Shown: piece after piece, positions 11,249 through 23,655 of the stretch
How the letters are laid out: the number at the start of each line of letters is the position of its first letter
Numbering within the stretch: position 1 is the first letter of the stretch
NCBI GenBank assembly: GCA_033032175.1
Contig: CM065329.1
Location: forward strand, 12,344,985-12,408,984
Reading direction: 5' to 3'
From: Saturnia japonica
Lineage: Eukaryota; Arthropoda; Insecta; Lepidoptera; Saturniidae
DNA length: 64,000 bases
Made by a program: the position numbers and the translations under genes
The notes under the pieces: model-generated
Databases searched by the model: none
The model's input: the letters and a program-made list of their open reading frames with translations, nothing else
Told to the model about the DNA's origin: nothing

Positions 11249-12026
11249 TACAATAAAGACAAACGAGCCCTTCAAATGCTCGTATTAATTCTTGATAAGA
11301 CGCCTGAGGGCAAAAAGATCTTTAATCTAGAGAAAGTATGCGAGCTCTCCGGCATATCCGTAGAGCCTCCATATAAAAACTCGAAGCCCTCCCAATGCCA
11401 CAACTGTCAGTTGTACGGGCACTCCGCTCGCAACTGCTTTCTACGTCCGAGGTGTGTTAAGTGCCTTGAGGACCACCCAACCAGGGAGTGCACGCGTCAG
11501 CGTGACTCTATCACCCCCCCGAGCTGCGTACTATGCAGGGAGGAGGGACATCCCGCGAACTATCGCGGATGCCCCAAGGCCTCGCGCATCACGCACCCTC
11601 GCCGCCCTTGGCAGGCTACCCCTCAGAGGGCACCCCCCACCTCAGGATTCCGGGCACAACCTCTGCTCAATCCAGAGGTGTTTCCATCCCTCCCTACCCC
11701 CGCCGCACTCAGGCGACCGTAGGCCCCCCCGCACCTGAGGTGCAGCCCAAACCCGTGCGTTCGACTCAGAACGCATGGGCCCCCAAACCGCAGCCCCTCA
11801 TGGCTATGGATATCCCCGCGCCCCGCGCTCCAGCGTCCAGCGCCACCACAATGGATGACCTCATGTTATCGCTCATTCGTGAGCATGAGATACGCGAGGT
11901 CCTCGCATACAAGGCCCATATGGAGCAGTACGGTTTCGTCGAAACCATAGCTGCCTTTCCCGGCTCGTAGAGACGCTACAGCGTCTCGATCGCGAAGCCG
12001 CCAACCTCAGACCTCTCAATGGCTAG
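11249..12026 (+). pseudogene. J ORF1 C-terminal remnant
   Basis: This encodes the end of the region before the zinc knuckles (MLVLILDKTPEGKKIFNLE), then CHNCQLYGHSARNC, CVKCLEDHPTREC and CVLCREEGHPANYRGC. A proline-rich tail follows in shifted frames, with a small indel near 11700 and another near 11965. The terminal ATGGCTAG overlap with ORF2 is kept. ORF1 proteins of Jockey-type elements bind the element RNA. Confidence 0.8.
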
Positions 12027-14896
12027 GCTCAAGCCGAGAGGTTTAAACCTCTCCTTTTTTAATGCGCGGAACTTATATCCGCAGCGTGATCTCGTCGCGA
12101 CCTTTCTTAAAGATCACCAAATAGACGTTCTCTTAGTACAGGAAACGCTCTTAAAGTGTGGTAAACACAATCCGAGTATTGCAAACTACAAAATTGTTAG
12201 AAATGACCGTGACGGCCGAGGGGGCGGAACTTTCATTTACTACAAGCGCTCGTTGTATTGCATGCCAGTAGATCCTTCGATACTTACCAATATGGAAGTA
12301 TCCGTGTGTAGACTAGGAATGACCGATCATCCGTCCATAACGATCGTATCCGTGTACCTCTCACCGACGAAAGTACCTCTCAAGTCTGACTTAGAGAAGC
12401 TACTCTCGCTCGGCACATCGGTCATTATCGCTGGTGACCTCAACAGTGGACACACGTCCTTCAACAATTGGAGAGACTCCAGCAATAGGGTTATTCTCGA
12501 AGGGTTGTCGGACGAGTTAAACTTTGACGTCATAGCGCCACCCACTCCTACCCACTTTCAAGATCACTGTACACCGACAGTGCTTGACATAGCCCTACTG
12601 AAAAATATCGCGCTTCAGGTACGACTCATTCGGGTCGTACACGAACTCGATTCCGACCATCGCCCGGTCACCCTATAGCTAGGACAACTAGATGACTCCA
12701 GCCCTCCTTCAGTCACAAAGGTTGACTATGCCAAACTAAAACACTACCTCGCGGATAGGCAGTCCTCGCCCAGTCTCGTTAGGGTCCCGGACGTATTGGA
12801 GTCAGTTGCGCACGTAGATCTCGCGATCGACTCCCTAGTCGACCACCTCCAAGTCGGCATCGGAGAGGCCTCGAGACAGGTCGAAGCGGCGAACGATCGC
12901 CGATTTGTACTCCCTGCCGACGTGCGAGCGTTGATGACGGAGAAGAACGCTGCGACTCGTGCGAACGACTCTTATCCGACCGAGGCAAACCGCGCACGGT
13001 TAAGCGCACTCCAGAGAGCGGTTAAAGCCCGTATAACCGAGTTCAAAAGTCACAGATGGGACACCTTAGTCGAAGGGCTAAGGCCGTCACACCTGACTTA
13101 CTGGAAAGTAGCCCACGCTCTTAACATAGAACACCAACCTCGCATGCCCCCCCTCGAAAGGGGTCCCGGCACTACACCCGCGTTCGACACCATCGAAAAG
13201 GCGGAGTGCCTTGCCGCTTGTTTGGAGAGCCAGTGCTCCCCGAACAGCGTCAACGCAAACACCGACCGAGTCAGAGATATCGAAGCCCGCGTGGGGGAGC
13301 TGAATAAGTTCCCCGTATCAGAATCCCTGTCCCCAGTCACTTCTGAGGAGATATAAGCCATAATCAAAAGCCTTAAGCTGAAAAAGTCACCAGGTCCCGA
13401 ACTTCTTCCCGATCACCTCATAGCTCTATTGGTCTGCATCTTATATGTAGCCATAGCCAACTGCTATTTTCCAGCCGTCTGGAAAACGGCCATTGTCATA
13501 GGTATTCACAAGCCCGGCAAGAGCAAGTCGCTTCCCGACAGCTACCGTCCTATCAGTCTTCTAAATACCCTAGGTAAAATGTATGAGCGGATCCTTCTGA
13601 ACCGTCTCAAATCCGTAATAGAGGAGAAAAACCTCTATCCGCCTGAGCAATTCGGTTTTCATGCTAGACATTCTTGAACTCATCAAGTGCACCGCCTCAC
13701 GGAGCACGTTTTGTTTAACTTTTACGAGTTATCTAAACCCCGTCGTACACTGGCAGTCTTTTTCGACGTAGCCAAGGCCTTTGATAAGGTCTGGCACGAA
13801 GGATTAGTCTATAAGCTGTACTCCCGCAAAGTCCCCGATAGATTAGTTAAAATCATCCGCGATTACCTCAAAGACCGCACCTTTCGCTACAGAGTGGAAG
13901 GTGAACTATCCACACCCCATCCCATACGCTCAGGCGTCCCCCAAGGTTCCATCCTGGTTCCTAGCCTCTTCAATCTGTACGTCAGTGACCTACCAAAACT
14001 TCAAGCGAAAGTTGAGGTAGGCTTATACGCTGACGATACAGTCATATACTCCTCTCAAAGGCAAACGAGAAACCTCAAATGCAGAATCCAAAGAGCCGTG
14101 ACCACTCTCGGGAAGTGGTTTAACGACTGGCGAATAGCCATAAACCCCACGAAGAGCGCAGCGGTGCTCTTCGACCATACCGCCTCACAGATACCGAAAA
14201 AACTCAAGGAACATCCCCTTGAACTCTTCGGTAATCCGATCCCCTGGGTAAAGGAGACCAAATATCTTGGTGTAACCCTAGATAGTAGACTCTCCTTTAT
14301 ACGCCACATCACTCTGGTTAGGAAAAGGGTCGCCTGGACCCTCACCCGACTGCATGCATGTTATGTGCTGCAAGCAAAATGTCCACGAGACACAAGCTTA
14401 CGCTCTACAAGATGTGTATCCGACCGATTATGACATATAGCTGCGTTGTGTTCGCACATATGTCAAGATATAACTGGAAACGTTTACAAGCCATCCAGAA
14501 TAAGTTTCTTCACCGCCTTACCGGCGCCCCTTGGTATGTTCGTATGGAGGATCTCCATAGAAATATGGACCTTCCTTCGATACATACCTATGTCAAACAC
14601 CTTTCTCGCTCTTGTTTCGACACCGCGTCGAACCACGTGAATCCCCTAATAAAAGCGGCAGCTTCGTATGTTCCCGACCCCAACGCCTGCCGAAGAAAAC
14701 GCCGGCCGCGTAATATATTCACTGACCCGCTCGAGCAAACCGAAACAGCTAACGCGTTCTACGCCACCGTCTCTCCAAACAGAGCGTGCCACCGCCCACG
14801 CCCGCGTAACCACCGTTCTCTCCGCAGAGGACGGGCGGTTAACTTCGCTCCCGCACACCCGTCACGTCCACCCTCTCTAGCGGCAACCCAAGCCTA
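12019..14896 (+). pseudogene. J ORF2 (endonuclease-RT) remnant
   Basis: The endonuclease part (SFFNARNLYP, QETLL, IAGDLNSGHTSF, SDHRPV) runs to a stop at 12676-12678 (CAG to TAG). Further breaks are a stop at 13354-13356, a short deletion that removes the residues after KSPGP, a stop at 13675-13677 (TGC to TGA) and a frameshift near 14345. The RT blocks PDSYRPISLLNTLGK, FDVAKAFDKVWHE, SGVPQGSIL and LYADDTVIYSS are otherwise preserved. Compared with the intact copy at 32751-35654 this is clearly an older copy. Confidence 0.85.
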
Positions 14897-15167
14897 GGTC
14901 CGTTCCTCGGTGTGAAACCCTTGGGTCAGGCAGCCGCCCGCGCGATACAAAGTGACACTATACGTGCAACACTTAGCTACCCACACACAACATTACACAC
15001 GTATGAACACACACACACGTGCACACCACACAGGTACATAGGTTCTGTAAGGGACCTTTTTTTTATTTTTTTGCGCTAGTTAGACTAATGCGCTAGTTAG
15101 TGTAGAAAAACCATTCCGATTATTAAATACACATACGCACGGTCCACTCCTTCCTCCCAGGGCAAGC

Positions 15168-15326
15168 ATTTTTATAACTTATTTACTATTCTTATATACC
15201 TACACGCTATAGTATTACATTCAAAACATTAGATTTATGATTGTTCATATAATTATTAGTCCCTACAACTTATATTTACAATTACTATTTTTGTATCATC
15301 ACGCTTAGGCCTATGCGTCGCTAACA
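15168..15326 (-). repeat. Fragment of BEL/Pao 3' LTR (copy 2)
   Basis: It matches the first ~160 bp of the LTR (TGTTAGCGACGC side) with noticeable divergence from the other copies, for example CTACACGCTATAGTATTAC here against GTAACAT in copy 1. It is joined to J 3'UTR at about 15167. Confidence 0.75.
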
Positions 15327-18300
15327 GTCTCCCCCCCCAGTGTACGCTCCGTCGTGCACTCCAAATTGAGGTCGCGACGTTGCAGGCACGATGATGATGA
15401 GTCCCGACGTGGGACGCCTCAGCACACCTCCTCTCGAGGTCCGGACGTCCGCCACACGTGTCCTGCCATCTAGGCCGAGGTAACTGGCGACGACTTCTCC
15501 TTGCGGCCAGGTGTTGCGTGGTAGGGAAGCATCGGCGACGATCACTATGTCGCCCCGGGGCGGTTGTGGAGCCTCTCTACCGCTGATCTTTCTCGGCATG
15601 AGTGTTGGCAGATATTCGCGTAGCCACCTCTTCCAGAAGTGGTCCGCCAGACGTTGCGATGTTTTCCAGTCGGCCCGGCCGATGAGTGCGTGCTCGTCGA
15701 AGCCTCCGACGTCCGCTGAACCACAGGAACGACCTATAAGGAAGTGGTTAGGGGTTAAAGCTTCATCTTCCGGGCTAGCGCTCAGGTGAGTGAGCGGGCG
15801 CGAATTAACGGTGTGCTCCACTTCCGTGAGCAGGGTGTGCAGCACTTCTTCTGGCGGGCTTCTCTCGTTCAGGATCGCGGAGAGGGCTGTTTTGACGGTT
15901 CGCACCATTCGTTCCCAGGCGCCTCCCATGTGTGGCGCGCCGGGTGGTATGAACTTCCATGTGATGCCTTCGTGACTCGCCGCTTCCGACAGTTCGGATT
16001 TCTTCATTTTCGACATCTCGTCACGTAGCTCGCGATCTGCACCAATGAAATTTGAGCCATTATCGCTATACATTACCCGCGGGTTTCCTCGCCGGGTAGA
16101 CATGCGACGTAGCGCCATGATCATGGAGCTGGTACTCAATGATGGCACTAATTCAAGGTGTAATTCAAGGTTAAACACGTGAAGAGAGCTCCCCATCGCT
16201 TCTCTCTTCGCCGGCCGATGGTAATGTGCATAGGGCCGAAATAATCGAACGCGGTACACGTAAACGGATGCGCTCCGTGTTGCAATCGTTCGGCGGATAG
16301 ATCTCCGGTTTGCGGCAATTGCGGCTTCTCTTTCCTAATTCGGCACCATTGACATTCGTGTAGTACCTTTTTTACTGAATTACGTAATCCTAGAATCCAG
16401 TACGTTTGTCGCAGCTCGTTCACGACGGTCGCATGATTGGCGTGGCAGAACTTTCGATGATAGCGATCGATGAGTAGGCGATCGATTTTATGCTTCCCGT
16501 CTAGGACCGCTAAGTTTCCGTTATTCATATTCAATTTTCGCGTTCTGCTACGCAGCCGTATGATGCCGTGTTCGTCGAGTTGGACATCTATTTTTCTTAA
16601 TTTGCTACTCGTCTTGATGGGTAAGTTTTTCTGTAAACATTCCATCTCGTCCCCGAATGAATCTAGTTGACTGTGGTGTAGCAGGGCTAGCTCGGCCCGC
16701 TGCAAACAATGATCGGGTACCGGTATAAATTTTGTTATATTTTCTTGCGCCCTTTTTGTTCGAATGGTTTTCTTGGTTTCTTGTTTCTTGTGTGGCTTCC
16801 AATCGCTATCGCGCGCGATGTTCACAGCGCGACCTTTTCTACACAGTTCCATGAATTGGAATATTCTTGCCACGGTTCGTAGTAGCTTCACCCAACTAGA
16901 AAATCGTTCCGAGCTTGGTATCTTCACTCCTCGCGCGCGCGGTAAGTACAGTCGCAGACTTCTTTTCTTAATCCATTGTTTTCTCGCACTTTCCCAAGTG
17001 TTTTTGTGGCCAATCCATTTCTGGCCGACGAAGAAATTCTGGACCGACGAACCATTTGGAATGTTTGTCGAAACCATTTGGCACCCCCTGGGTAGCTATA
17101 TCTATATCTAAGCTATATCCACCGGTTTTTCTCGGGTCGGCACCCACCTCCACTCATCTGGCTTCGAAATTTCTTCTATGGCTGCCAACCTGTGGGCTAC
17201 GAACCCTTTTTAGGCGGCGCGGATCGGCTTTCATCCACTGCAGTACCGTGCTTGAGTCCGACCAGTAAAATTTATCTGTGGTTTCCAATTCCAGTTCTTC
17301 CACTATGGTGTTGGCCAGCCTCGCTCCCAGCAGTGCATCCTGTAATTCCAGCCTGGGGATCGTCACGGGTTTGACCGGTGCTACTCTAGCCTTTCCCGCG
17401 ATCGATGTGACACATACCTCATTTCCGATCTCCAGTAACATGCTGCTGCGTAGGCCGTTTCGCTGGCGTCCACGAAGATGTGTAGTTGCCCCGCTCCCAT
17501 GGACGGCGTTAGACAATGTGGAATTTTCATATTTTGTAGCGCGGACAAATTGTCAATGTATTCGCGCCATTGGTGATAAGCCTCTTCTTCTATGCTCTCA
17601 TCCCAGTCAGTCCCGGTTCTCCACAGGGTTTGTATCAGCCGTTTTCCCTGTATTAGAATAGGCGCGACCAGACCTAGCGGGTCGAATGTAGACATAACCG
17701 CGCTAGTGACTTCGCGCTTTGTAGGCGCTCTCTCATTTTTCATGACGTCACTTGGTGTGTTTCTCAGATTACTGTTGAACGCCAAACAGTCTTCTCCGAC
17801 TAACCAACGTAGTCCGAGCGTTTTCTCTTCGTTGTTGCCTAGGTGAATCTCTTGTGGGGATTTTTCATTTTTCGCCAGGTTGTTCAGTAGCTGCGCGTCG
17901 TTGCTCGCCCATTGCCGCAGTTCGAATCCCGCCCTCTTGTGGATCGTTTGGACCGCCTTCGCGATTTCAATAGCTTGTGTGCTTGCTGTGAAGCTCTGCA
18001 GGTAGTCGTCCATGTAGTGGTTTCTAACGATCGCTTTCAGTTGTCAGATCAGTTGTCTTGTCCGATGAGTAGAGCCGGCCTCTCTTTGCTGTAGACTAGC
18101 TCGCTCATGTTCTTCAGATGCGCACATTTATCTATCGTTTCTATGTTCACATGTTGCGTCGACAGCTTGAGGTTCGTTATGGTCCGAACTCTTTTTAATA
18201 AGCGCTTGTCCCGTCGGTGAGCTCCTCTAATTTTAATGTTGACTACTTGCGAGTCCTTTCTCTCAATGAGCTTTCCCCCGACGGTCTCGAGGATGAGCAG

Positions 18301-19995
18301 GTCTTCTTTGCCCGAGGCTCCGATCTCTTGAGCCACGGCGTTGTCCAGTAGTGACACGGTTGACCCCTCATCAAGTAGCGCGAGCACACGGGCGGAGCCG
18401 GCCGGTCCGAACACATCTACCGGTATCATTTTTAGGTAGACCTCTTTCCCGTCCGCGGCGACGTACACAGTTTTAATAGTGGCCTCTTCACTTTCGCTTT
18501 GTTGTGTCTGTGGTTGCGGTCGCGGTGCGGGTTTCTCTGGCGGCGCTTGTGCCGCGTGTTGACTCGAAATCGCGTGCAACATTACATGATGTTGACGTCC
18601 ACACTTACGGCAAGACGGCCCCTTGCAATTATTTTTTGAGTGTTTTTGACGTAAACACATAAAACACAGTTTCTTTCTTTCTTTCTTCGGTGGTTGCTTC
18701 TCGAAACTGTTTACACTCAGTTATCCAGTGATCGCGATTTTCACAATTTACACAATATTTTTTGCCACTGGATATGTTTTGTTTCTCTCTATTCTCATCG
18801 GTTCGCGTGGTGTGCACACGCCGGTTGAACCGTTTTGTAGGCGCTTCCACTGGCGCGAACGTTGCCCACAGGACAGCTTCGTTTTCTAAGAACTTTCTCA
18901 GGTTCACTAGCACTGGATCTTCTGTGTGCGCCTTGACATAATCGAACCATCTGATCCGTAACGATGGTGATAATTTTTGAACAATGTCTCGACTTACCTG
19001 CGGTGAGCAGAGGTACTCCAGTTTCCGTAGGGCGCTTATTGTAGTGACGGCGTTGCTAACTCGACTGGCGAACGCGCATATCTCGTCACAAGATTCCCCT
19101 ATGTGAGGTAACTTCTCCATGGCGGCTAATTCGGCCAGGACGAGACGTTCCGGATTCCCGTACCTCCTCTCCAATGTTGCGATGACTTCTTCTGGGTCAT
19201 AGGCGGTGAACAACATCTGTCGCACACTCTCTTTCGCAGTGCCGTGTATGGAGTGCCTCAGACTAGTCATATTCTGCGTGTCGCTGAATTATGCGACAGA
19301 ATCCCGATATGTTCTCAGGAACGGTAACCAGTCTTCAGATGCTCCATTGAAGTTAGGCAGATCGGCATACTTCGACGGTGCGGCTGGTACGACGGCTCGT
19401 GTTGAGGCTTGAACAGCGGTGACCATTTTATCGGCAATTTTCTCGATGTCACTTACCTTGTCATATGATTCCTGTGTTTTTTCACACTCTTGTTTTTCCA
19501 TAATGGTTTTACTATGGTTTACCCATTGTTCTACTTGTGTGGATTGCTCTTCGCGTTCGATGTCTTCGTCATCGATCTCCTCTTCAGATTGACACTGGAC
19601 CATTTCCAGCTCAATCTCGGCCAGCGCGGCGGCTGACTTGGCTATTTCTAGCTTTTTCATCGCCTCTAGTTCCGCCATACGCGACTTTGAAGATCTTACT
19701 GACCTTGACTTCACTGACCTGGCGCGCTCTGCCGCAGGAACACACGGTGGGGCTGTTTTCCCTCGTTGCCTTCGCTGTGGGCACTGTAGGAACGCACGGT
19801 GGGGCCACTTCGCTCCCTCCAATTTTCCTGGGTGCTGGTGTTCTCGATGTGTCTTGCGATGCGGCGGCGGCGGTCGCAGCGCGTGTGCGGATCGACGAAG
19901 TTGAAGGTACTGTCTTTTTGGTGGTGGCGGACGTGGCGGTAGCCGAATTTGTTTCTGTCGGCGTGTTCAACGACCAATCTGTGGTCGTGGTTTCT
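15321..19995 (-). pseudogene. Broken BEL/Pao gag-pol, copy 2
   Basis: This copy keeps what copy 1 lost. Minus-strand order: gag with a CAA to TAA stop at 19291; a frameshift near 18680 at an expanded GAAA run; zinc knuckles CRKCGRQHHVMLH; the protease LLDEGSTVSLLD; then an internal deletion at about 18045 that removes the RT core and resumes at YMDDYLQSF. RNase H follows (FVDASETAYAAACYW, YWSDSSTVLQWMK) with frameshifts near 17430 and 17165. Integrase has its HHCC zinc domain (HRKFCHANH, CQWCRIRKEK), first catalytic D in FDYFGP, second in YSDNGSNF, and GAPHMGGAWERM with the catalytic E, broken by a frameshift near 16160 beside a small duplication. The frame ends GGGDC-stop, where the glycines come from the polypurine tract and the TAG is inside the LTR start. 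Confidence 0.85.
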
Positions 19996-20005
19996 TCACT
20001 GACAC

Positions 20006-21672
20006 TTTTTTTTTTTTTTTTTTTCTCTTTATTTGGTTAGCCAACAGTTGTACAATATTTCTTTAATTAACATACAGTTTATGAAAATATGCTTAAAAGT
20101 ACTAACTAATTATAGGCTAACACAGCATGAAAAATTATATTAGCTAATTATGTCATAAACAATATAATAAAACAAACAAAAAAAAAAACCAATGATGTCT
20201 AAAACATTACTTAGAATAAGCAGTGATACATTTTCGATATTTCGATAAAGTATCCACATGAATATCTGCTGTTAAACTCACACTGTTGTATAATTTACAC
20301 ATTCTAGGAATGGGCGAGTTATTTCCAAGCACTGTCCTACGCAGAGGCGGAACTAAAGGAGTTATTATGTGACGAGGATATCTAATATGCACTCTATAAT
20401 TAACCATTTGAAGGATTTCCGGACTATCAATTTTGTTTCTTACAAGTTTATATAAAAATATAAGATCCAAAATATCTCTACGTTTAGAGAGTGCTACAAT
20501 TTTAAATTCTTTCATTCTATCTATGTATGATTTATTTTTATTTGCTTTGCCTGCGGAGTACATCAAGTGGTATAAAAACTTTTTCTGTATACGTTCAATC
20601 CTAAGAGAGTGCGTGGCATAGTGTGGTCTCCACACTACACTACAATATTCTAATATGCTACGCACAATATCATTGTAAAGTAATATTTTAGTTTGGGACT
20701 TGCGGAATTCCTTACCACTTCTGATTATAAAACCTAAAGACTTAAACGCTTTTTTGAGTATTTCACAGACATGAGGCACAAAAGTTAACTTTCTATCAAA
20801 CGTGATCCCCAAATCTCTAATAACTTCTACCTCTTCTATATTGTGACCTGTAATGTTATAAAGTAGAAATTATGAAATTATTTTTTCTTGTGAACTTCAT
20901 ATGTACGCATTTTTTAGAATTAAGAGTCATGAAATTAATTTAACACCAATCAATAAGTCTATTGAGATCCTGTTGCAGTAAAAAAACATCTTCAACACAA
21001 TCTACAATTTTTACAAATTTTAAATCATCTGCAAACAGGAACGGCTTTGAGTTATAAAAAGAAAAAGAAACGTTATTTATATATATATTAAATAATATTG
21101 GTCCAAGATTTGATCCCTGTGGGACACCTGAAGTTATTTTACGTTTTATAGACTGAAAACCATTTGCTACAACATAAAAATCACGTTCTGTGAGATAAGA
21201 ACTTATCCAGCTTAGGAAAGTTCCTGAGAACCCATATAATGTCAATTTATTGAGCAATAATTCATGAGACACCTTATCAAAAGCTTTGCTGAAATCAGTG
21301 TATATCACATCCACTTGTTTATTAGAGTCTAGAGCTTCAGCAATGGTTTCAGCAAACAAAACCAAATTGGTACTTGTGGACCTTGCTTTTACAAATCCGT
21401 GTTGATGAGTAGAAATAAATCTCTGAAAGTACGACTGGATGTAGGGACACACAAGAGCCTCAAACGTTTTACTAAATGCGGACAAAACTGATATTGGCCT
21501 GTAGTTACTAACTTCAGAGCTATTATCGGACTTGAAAATTGGTACTAATTTTGCAGTTTTCCGCTTTGTGGGAAATACTCCTGAATTAAGAGACTCATTG
21601 AAAATAATGAATAAAGGTGCAGCCAATTCTGATGAACAGTTAGAAATAAAAAATGGTGGAATTGTTCACATT
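20006..21672 (-). mobile_element. Jockey-superfamily non-LTR element, 5' incomplete
   Basis: The plus-strand poly-T (20006-20024) followed by CTCTTTATTTGG reads on the minus strand as AATAAAGAG plus poly(A), marking a 3' end inserted into BEL/Pao copy 2 gag. RT coding fills 20207-21660. The left part of the element (its 5' side) ends where solo LTR B begins at 21673. I could not recognise a continuation on the far side of the LTR. Confidence 0.75.
20207..21660 (-). pseudogene. Jockey-type reverse transcriptase remnant
   Basis: Reading from 21660: PPFFISNCSSELAAPLF, KLVPIFKSDNSSEVSNYRP, QHGFVKARSTSTNLVLF, YTDFSKAFDKVSHELLLNKL, SGVPQGSNLGPILFNIYINN and the catalytic FADDLKF, ending at a stop at 20940. 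After a frame break (20812-20940) the thumb and C-terminal part follows (GITFDRKLTFVPHV, ILEYCSVVW) to the stop at 20207. The endonuclease and ORF1 are missing. Confidence 0.8.
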
Positions 21673-22565
21673 TGTTGGGTACGCGTCACTTTCCCTCTGC
21701 GTGACGGAGGGGGGGGGGGGGGGGGGGGGGGGTGTGACGTTTCCCCGATTTGGACGGGCGTTTTGTTGCGCCGGATGCCCGTCTCGAAGACACCGTACGG
21801 ATGCCAGTGGGCGGCGTGATGTTAGTAGTGAGGGGGTCCGGGGGGTGCAATAATGCACGACCGCTTGAGGTGCCGGGTCTTTAATAAAAGTTGATATCTT
21901 GACTGTAGATTGTTCGCAGGACGACCAAAGCTTTATTCTTGTTGTTACTTGTTGCTTGTACTTGTAGACTCGTTGAATTGCACCGTGCCCAATACGGCCC
22001 CTCTTCGAGCTTAAGTAGTTCGAGGAATGACCGTAAAGAGAGCCCCGTTTTATTCCGTGTTTATTTCGTGTTTTAACTTTACTTTTTGCTTTGGTTGCCC
22101 TGTTAAACTCTTTATATTTCTCTCATTATATATCTTATGTACACATGTCATATATCAAAATGTTCCTCTTTGAATTACCTATCCATTATATATTTACTTA
22201 TAATATACATTACGTATACATTCCTTACATAAGCCAAAAACAATGTAATTTACGGGCGGCATCACTATTTTCCGCTCGTAAAATCTCTATAATATTCGAT
22301 ATACTTACTCTATTGGCTTACTCTATGTGTCAATCTATTCTATATTAGTTATATTTTCACATATGTGACACACAATACGTAATCGTTCATATATATCTTA
22401 ATATATAACATGCAACTTGTAATGTAGCGTAGTCGCTAACATTTCTCTATAATATTATCCATATCGATCTATTTTATCATAACACATAGTACATAACACA
22501 TAAACACAATAATATCACATAATATCCTAACACAAGACACGAAAATAACTGTTCTGTCGCCAACA
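21673..22565. mobile_element. Solo LTR, family A, inverse copy (without the nested LTR)
   Basis: The reverse complement of this 893-bp block aligns with 3619-4910 minus its nested insertion: TGTTGGCGACAGAAC start, GTGTCTTGTGTTAGG, CTTGTGTTATG-type AT-rich middle, AACAGGGCAACCAAAG, the homopolymer, and CGCGTACCCAACA end. Poly-G is 21709-21732. Flanking bases do not give a clean duplication (left ACATT, right CAACA), so either the edges have mutated or the insertion was rearranged. Confidence 0.7.
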
Positions 22566-22879
22566 CAACAATTCACAATTCCGATAAAAAATGTTCCTTC
22601 AAGACATATTTATTATTTTGACTCGTTATATTATTGCAAACAAAGGTAGGCAAAGAGTTTATTAGTCGAAGAATTAAGTAAGCAGTCGTCCGACTTCCGT
22701 AGCAATTATTTGCTGAGAGGGTAGAGTTAGTTTCTTATTCGCTACTTGACGAGTGTATTTAGCATGATCTAGTTTATTTTGGATTTCTAAGTTAAAATAT
22801 TGTTCTTTTAACATGTTAAATTGTACTTTGTTATAAAATGGAAGAGTTGTACAGAATTTAAAAAGATCACTTTCGTCTG
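22566..22879. other. No gene seen
   Basis: AT-rich spacer between the solo LTR and the next RT remnant. No coding motif is visible. Some of it may be 3'UTR of the minus-strand element that follows. Confidence 0.4.
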
Positions 22880-23655
22880 TAATCTGAGATTAACCATTTG
22901 GTGTAATTATTGACTTTTGTAGTATAATTTGAAGTTTGTAGATTTTATTTAGGTAAGTTTTATATGTACGACCATAGCTAGATATACCGTAAGACACTAC
23001 CGAGTCAAACAATCAATTGTAAAGTAATAAACGAGTCTTGTAAATGAGGCGGTTTTTTATTATATAAAATTTGGCTAAAATGGCACGCAATTTATCACAC
23101 ACACGTTCTATGTGTGGACCCCAGTTAAATTTATCGTCAATAACTAATCCCAGGTAAAGATGCGTTGAAACTTGATCAATTAATGGGCATTTTGAGTCAC
23201 AAAATATTGGATTTTTATGTAAACACGCGTGGGTGTGGCCCACTATTTTAGATAGGCTCTTGTCACATTTTAGATAGGGTGATTTTATATACATCAGTAC
23301 AAGTCCTTCATCATGGCACCACTTACATAATCTATTAAAGTCGTTTTGTAGGTGTAAAGATATTGATCTAACGTCATTTCCTGAAATAAGAATACAGGTG
23401 TCATCAGTAAACTGGAATGCGGTGCAATTCTGAAGTATATTCGTCATATCATTAACATATGCCAAGAAATGCAGGGGTCCACACACAGATCCTTGTGCTG
23501 TACCATGAGTAATTGGAAAAACATCACTAAGAAAATCAGCAATTTCGACTTTATATTTCCTATTATCGAGATAATTAGAACACCACGCAAGTAAAGGACC
23601 TCTTAGGCCAGAGATATCTAATTTTGTTAATAGTTTATTATGGTCTAGAGTATTG
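22880..23655 (-). pseudogene. Second Jockey-type RT remnant (minus strand)
   Basis: Reading leftward from 23655: a KLLTKLDISGLRGPLLAWC block, then HGTAQGSVCGPLHFLAYVND (normally GVPQGSxLGPLLF), the catalytic box degraded to FTDDTCILIS (normally YADD), and LYLGLVIDDKFNWGPHIERV. The frame is open from 23486 to 23013 and degenerate outside. It is a different family from the one at 20-21.6 kb and is only the central and C-terminal RT. Confidence 0.7.

Larger units (their letters stand above)
11249..15167 (+). mobile_element. Decayed copy of J (Jockey-type non-LTR), truncated at both ends by BEL/Pao LTRs
   Basis: This is colinear and closely similar to about 31950-35920 of the intact J element. 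It starts mid-ORF1 at the edge of the BEL/Pao LTR and stops in the 3'UTR, shortly after CTCCTTCCTCCCAGG, where another BEL/Pao LTR fragment begins. It lacks the 5'UTR, the ORF1 N-terminal half, the end of the 3'UTR and the poly(A). Confidence 0.85.
15168..20005 (-). mobile_element. BEL/Pao copy 2 (defective, 5' end lost)
   Basis: Same family as copy 1 and colinear on the minus strand. The left end keeps only about 160 bp of the 3' LTR (15168-15326), cut where it meets J. The right end stops a little inside gag where the poly(A) tail of a Jockey-type element begins (plus-strand poly-T at 20006). The 5' LTR and primer-binding site are absent from the window. Confidence 0.82.

Noticed and set aside
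21532..21853. Glycine-run frames across the poly-G tract
   Set aside because: These are translations of a homopolymer inside an LTR.
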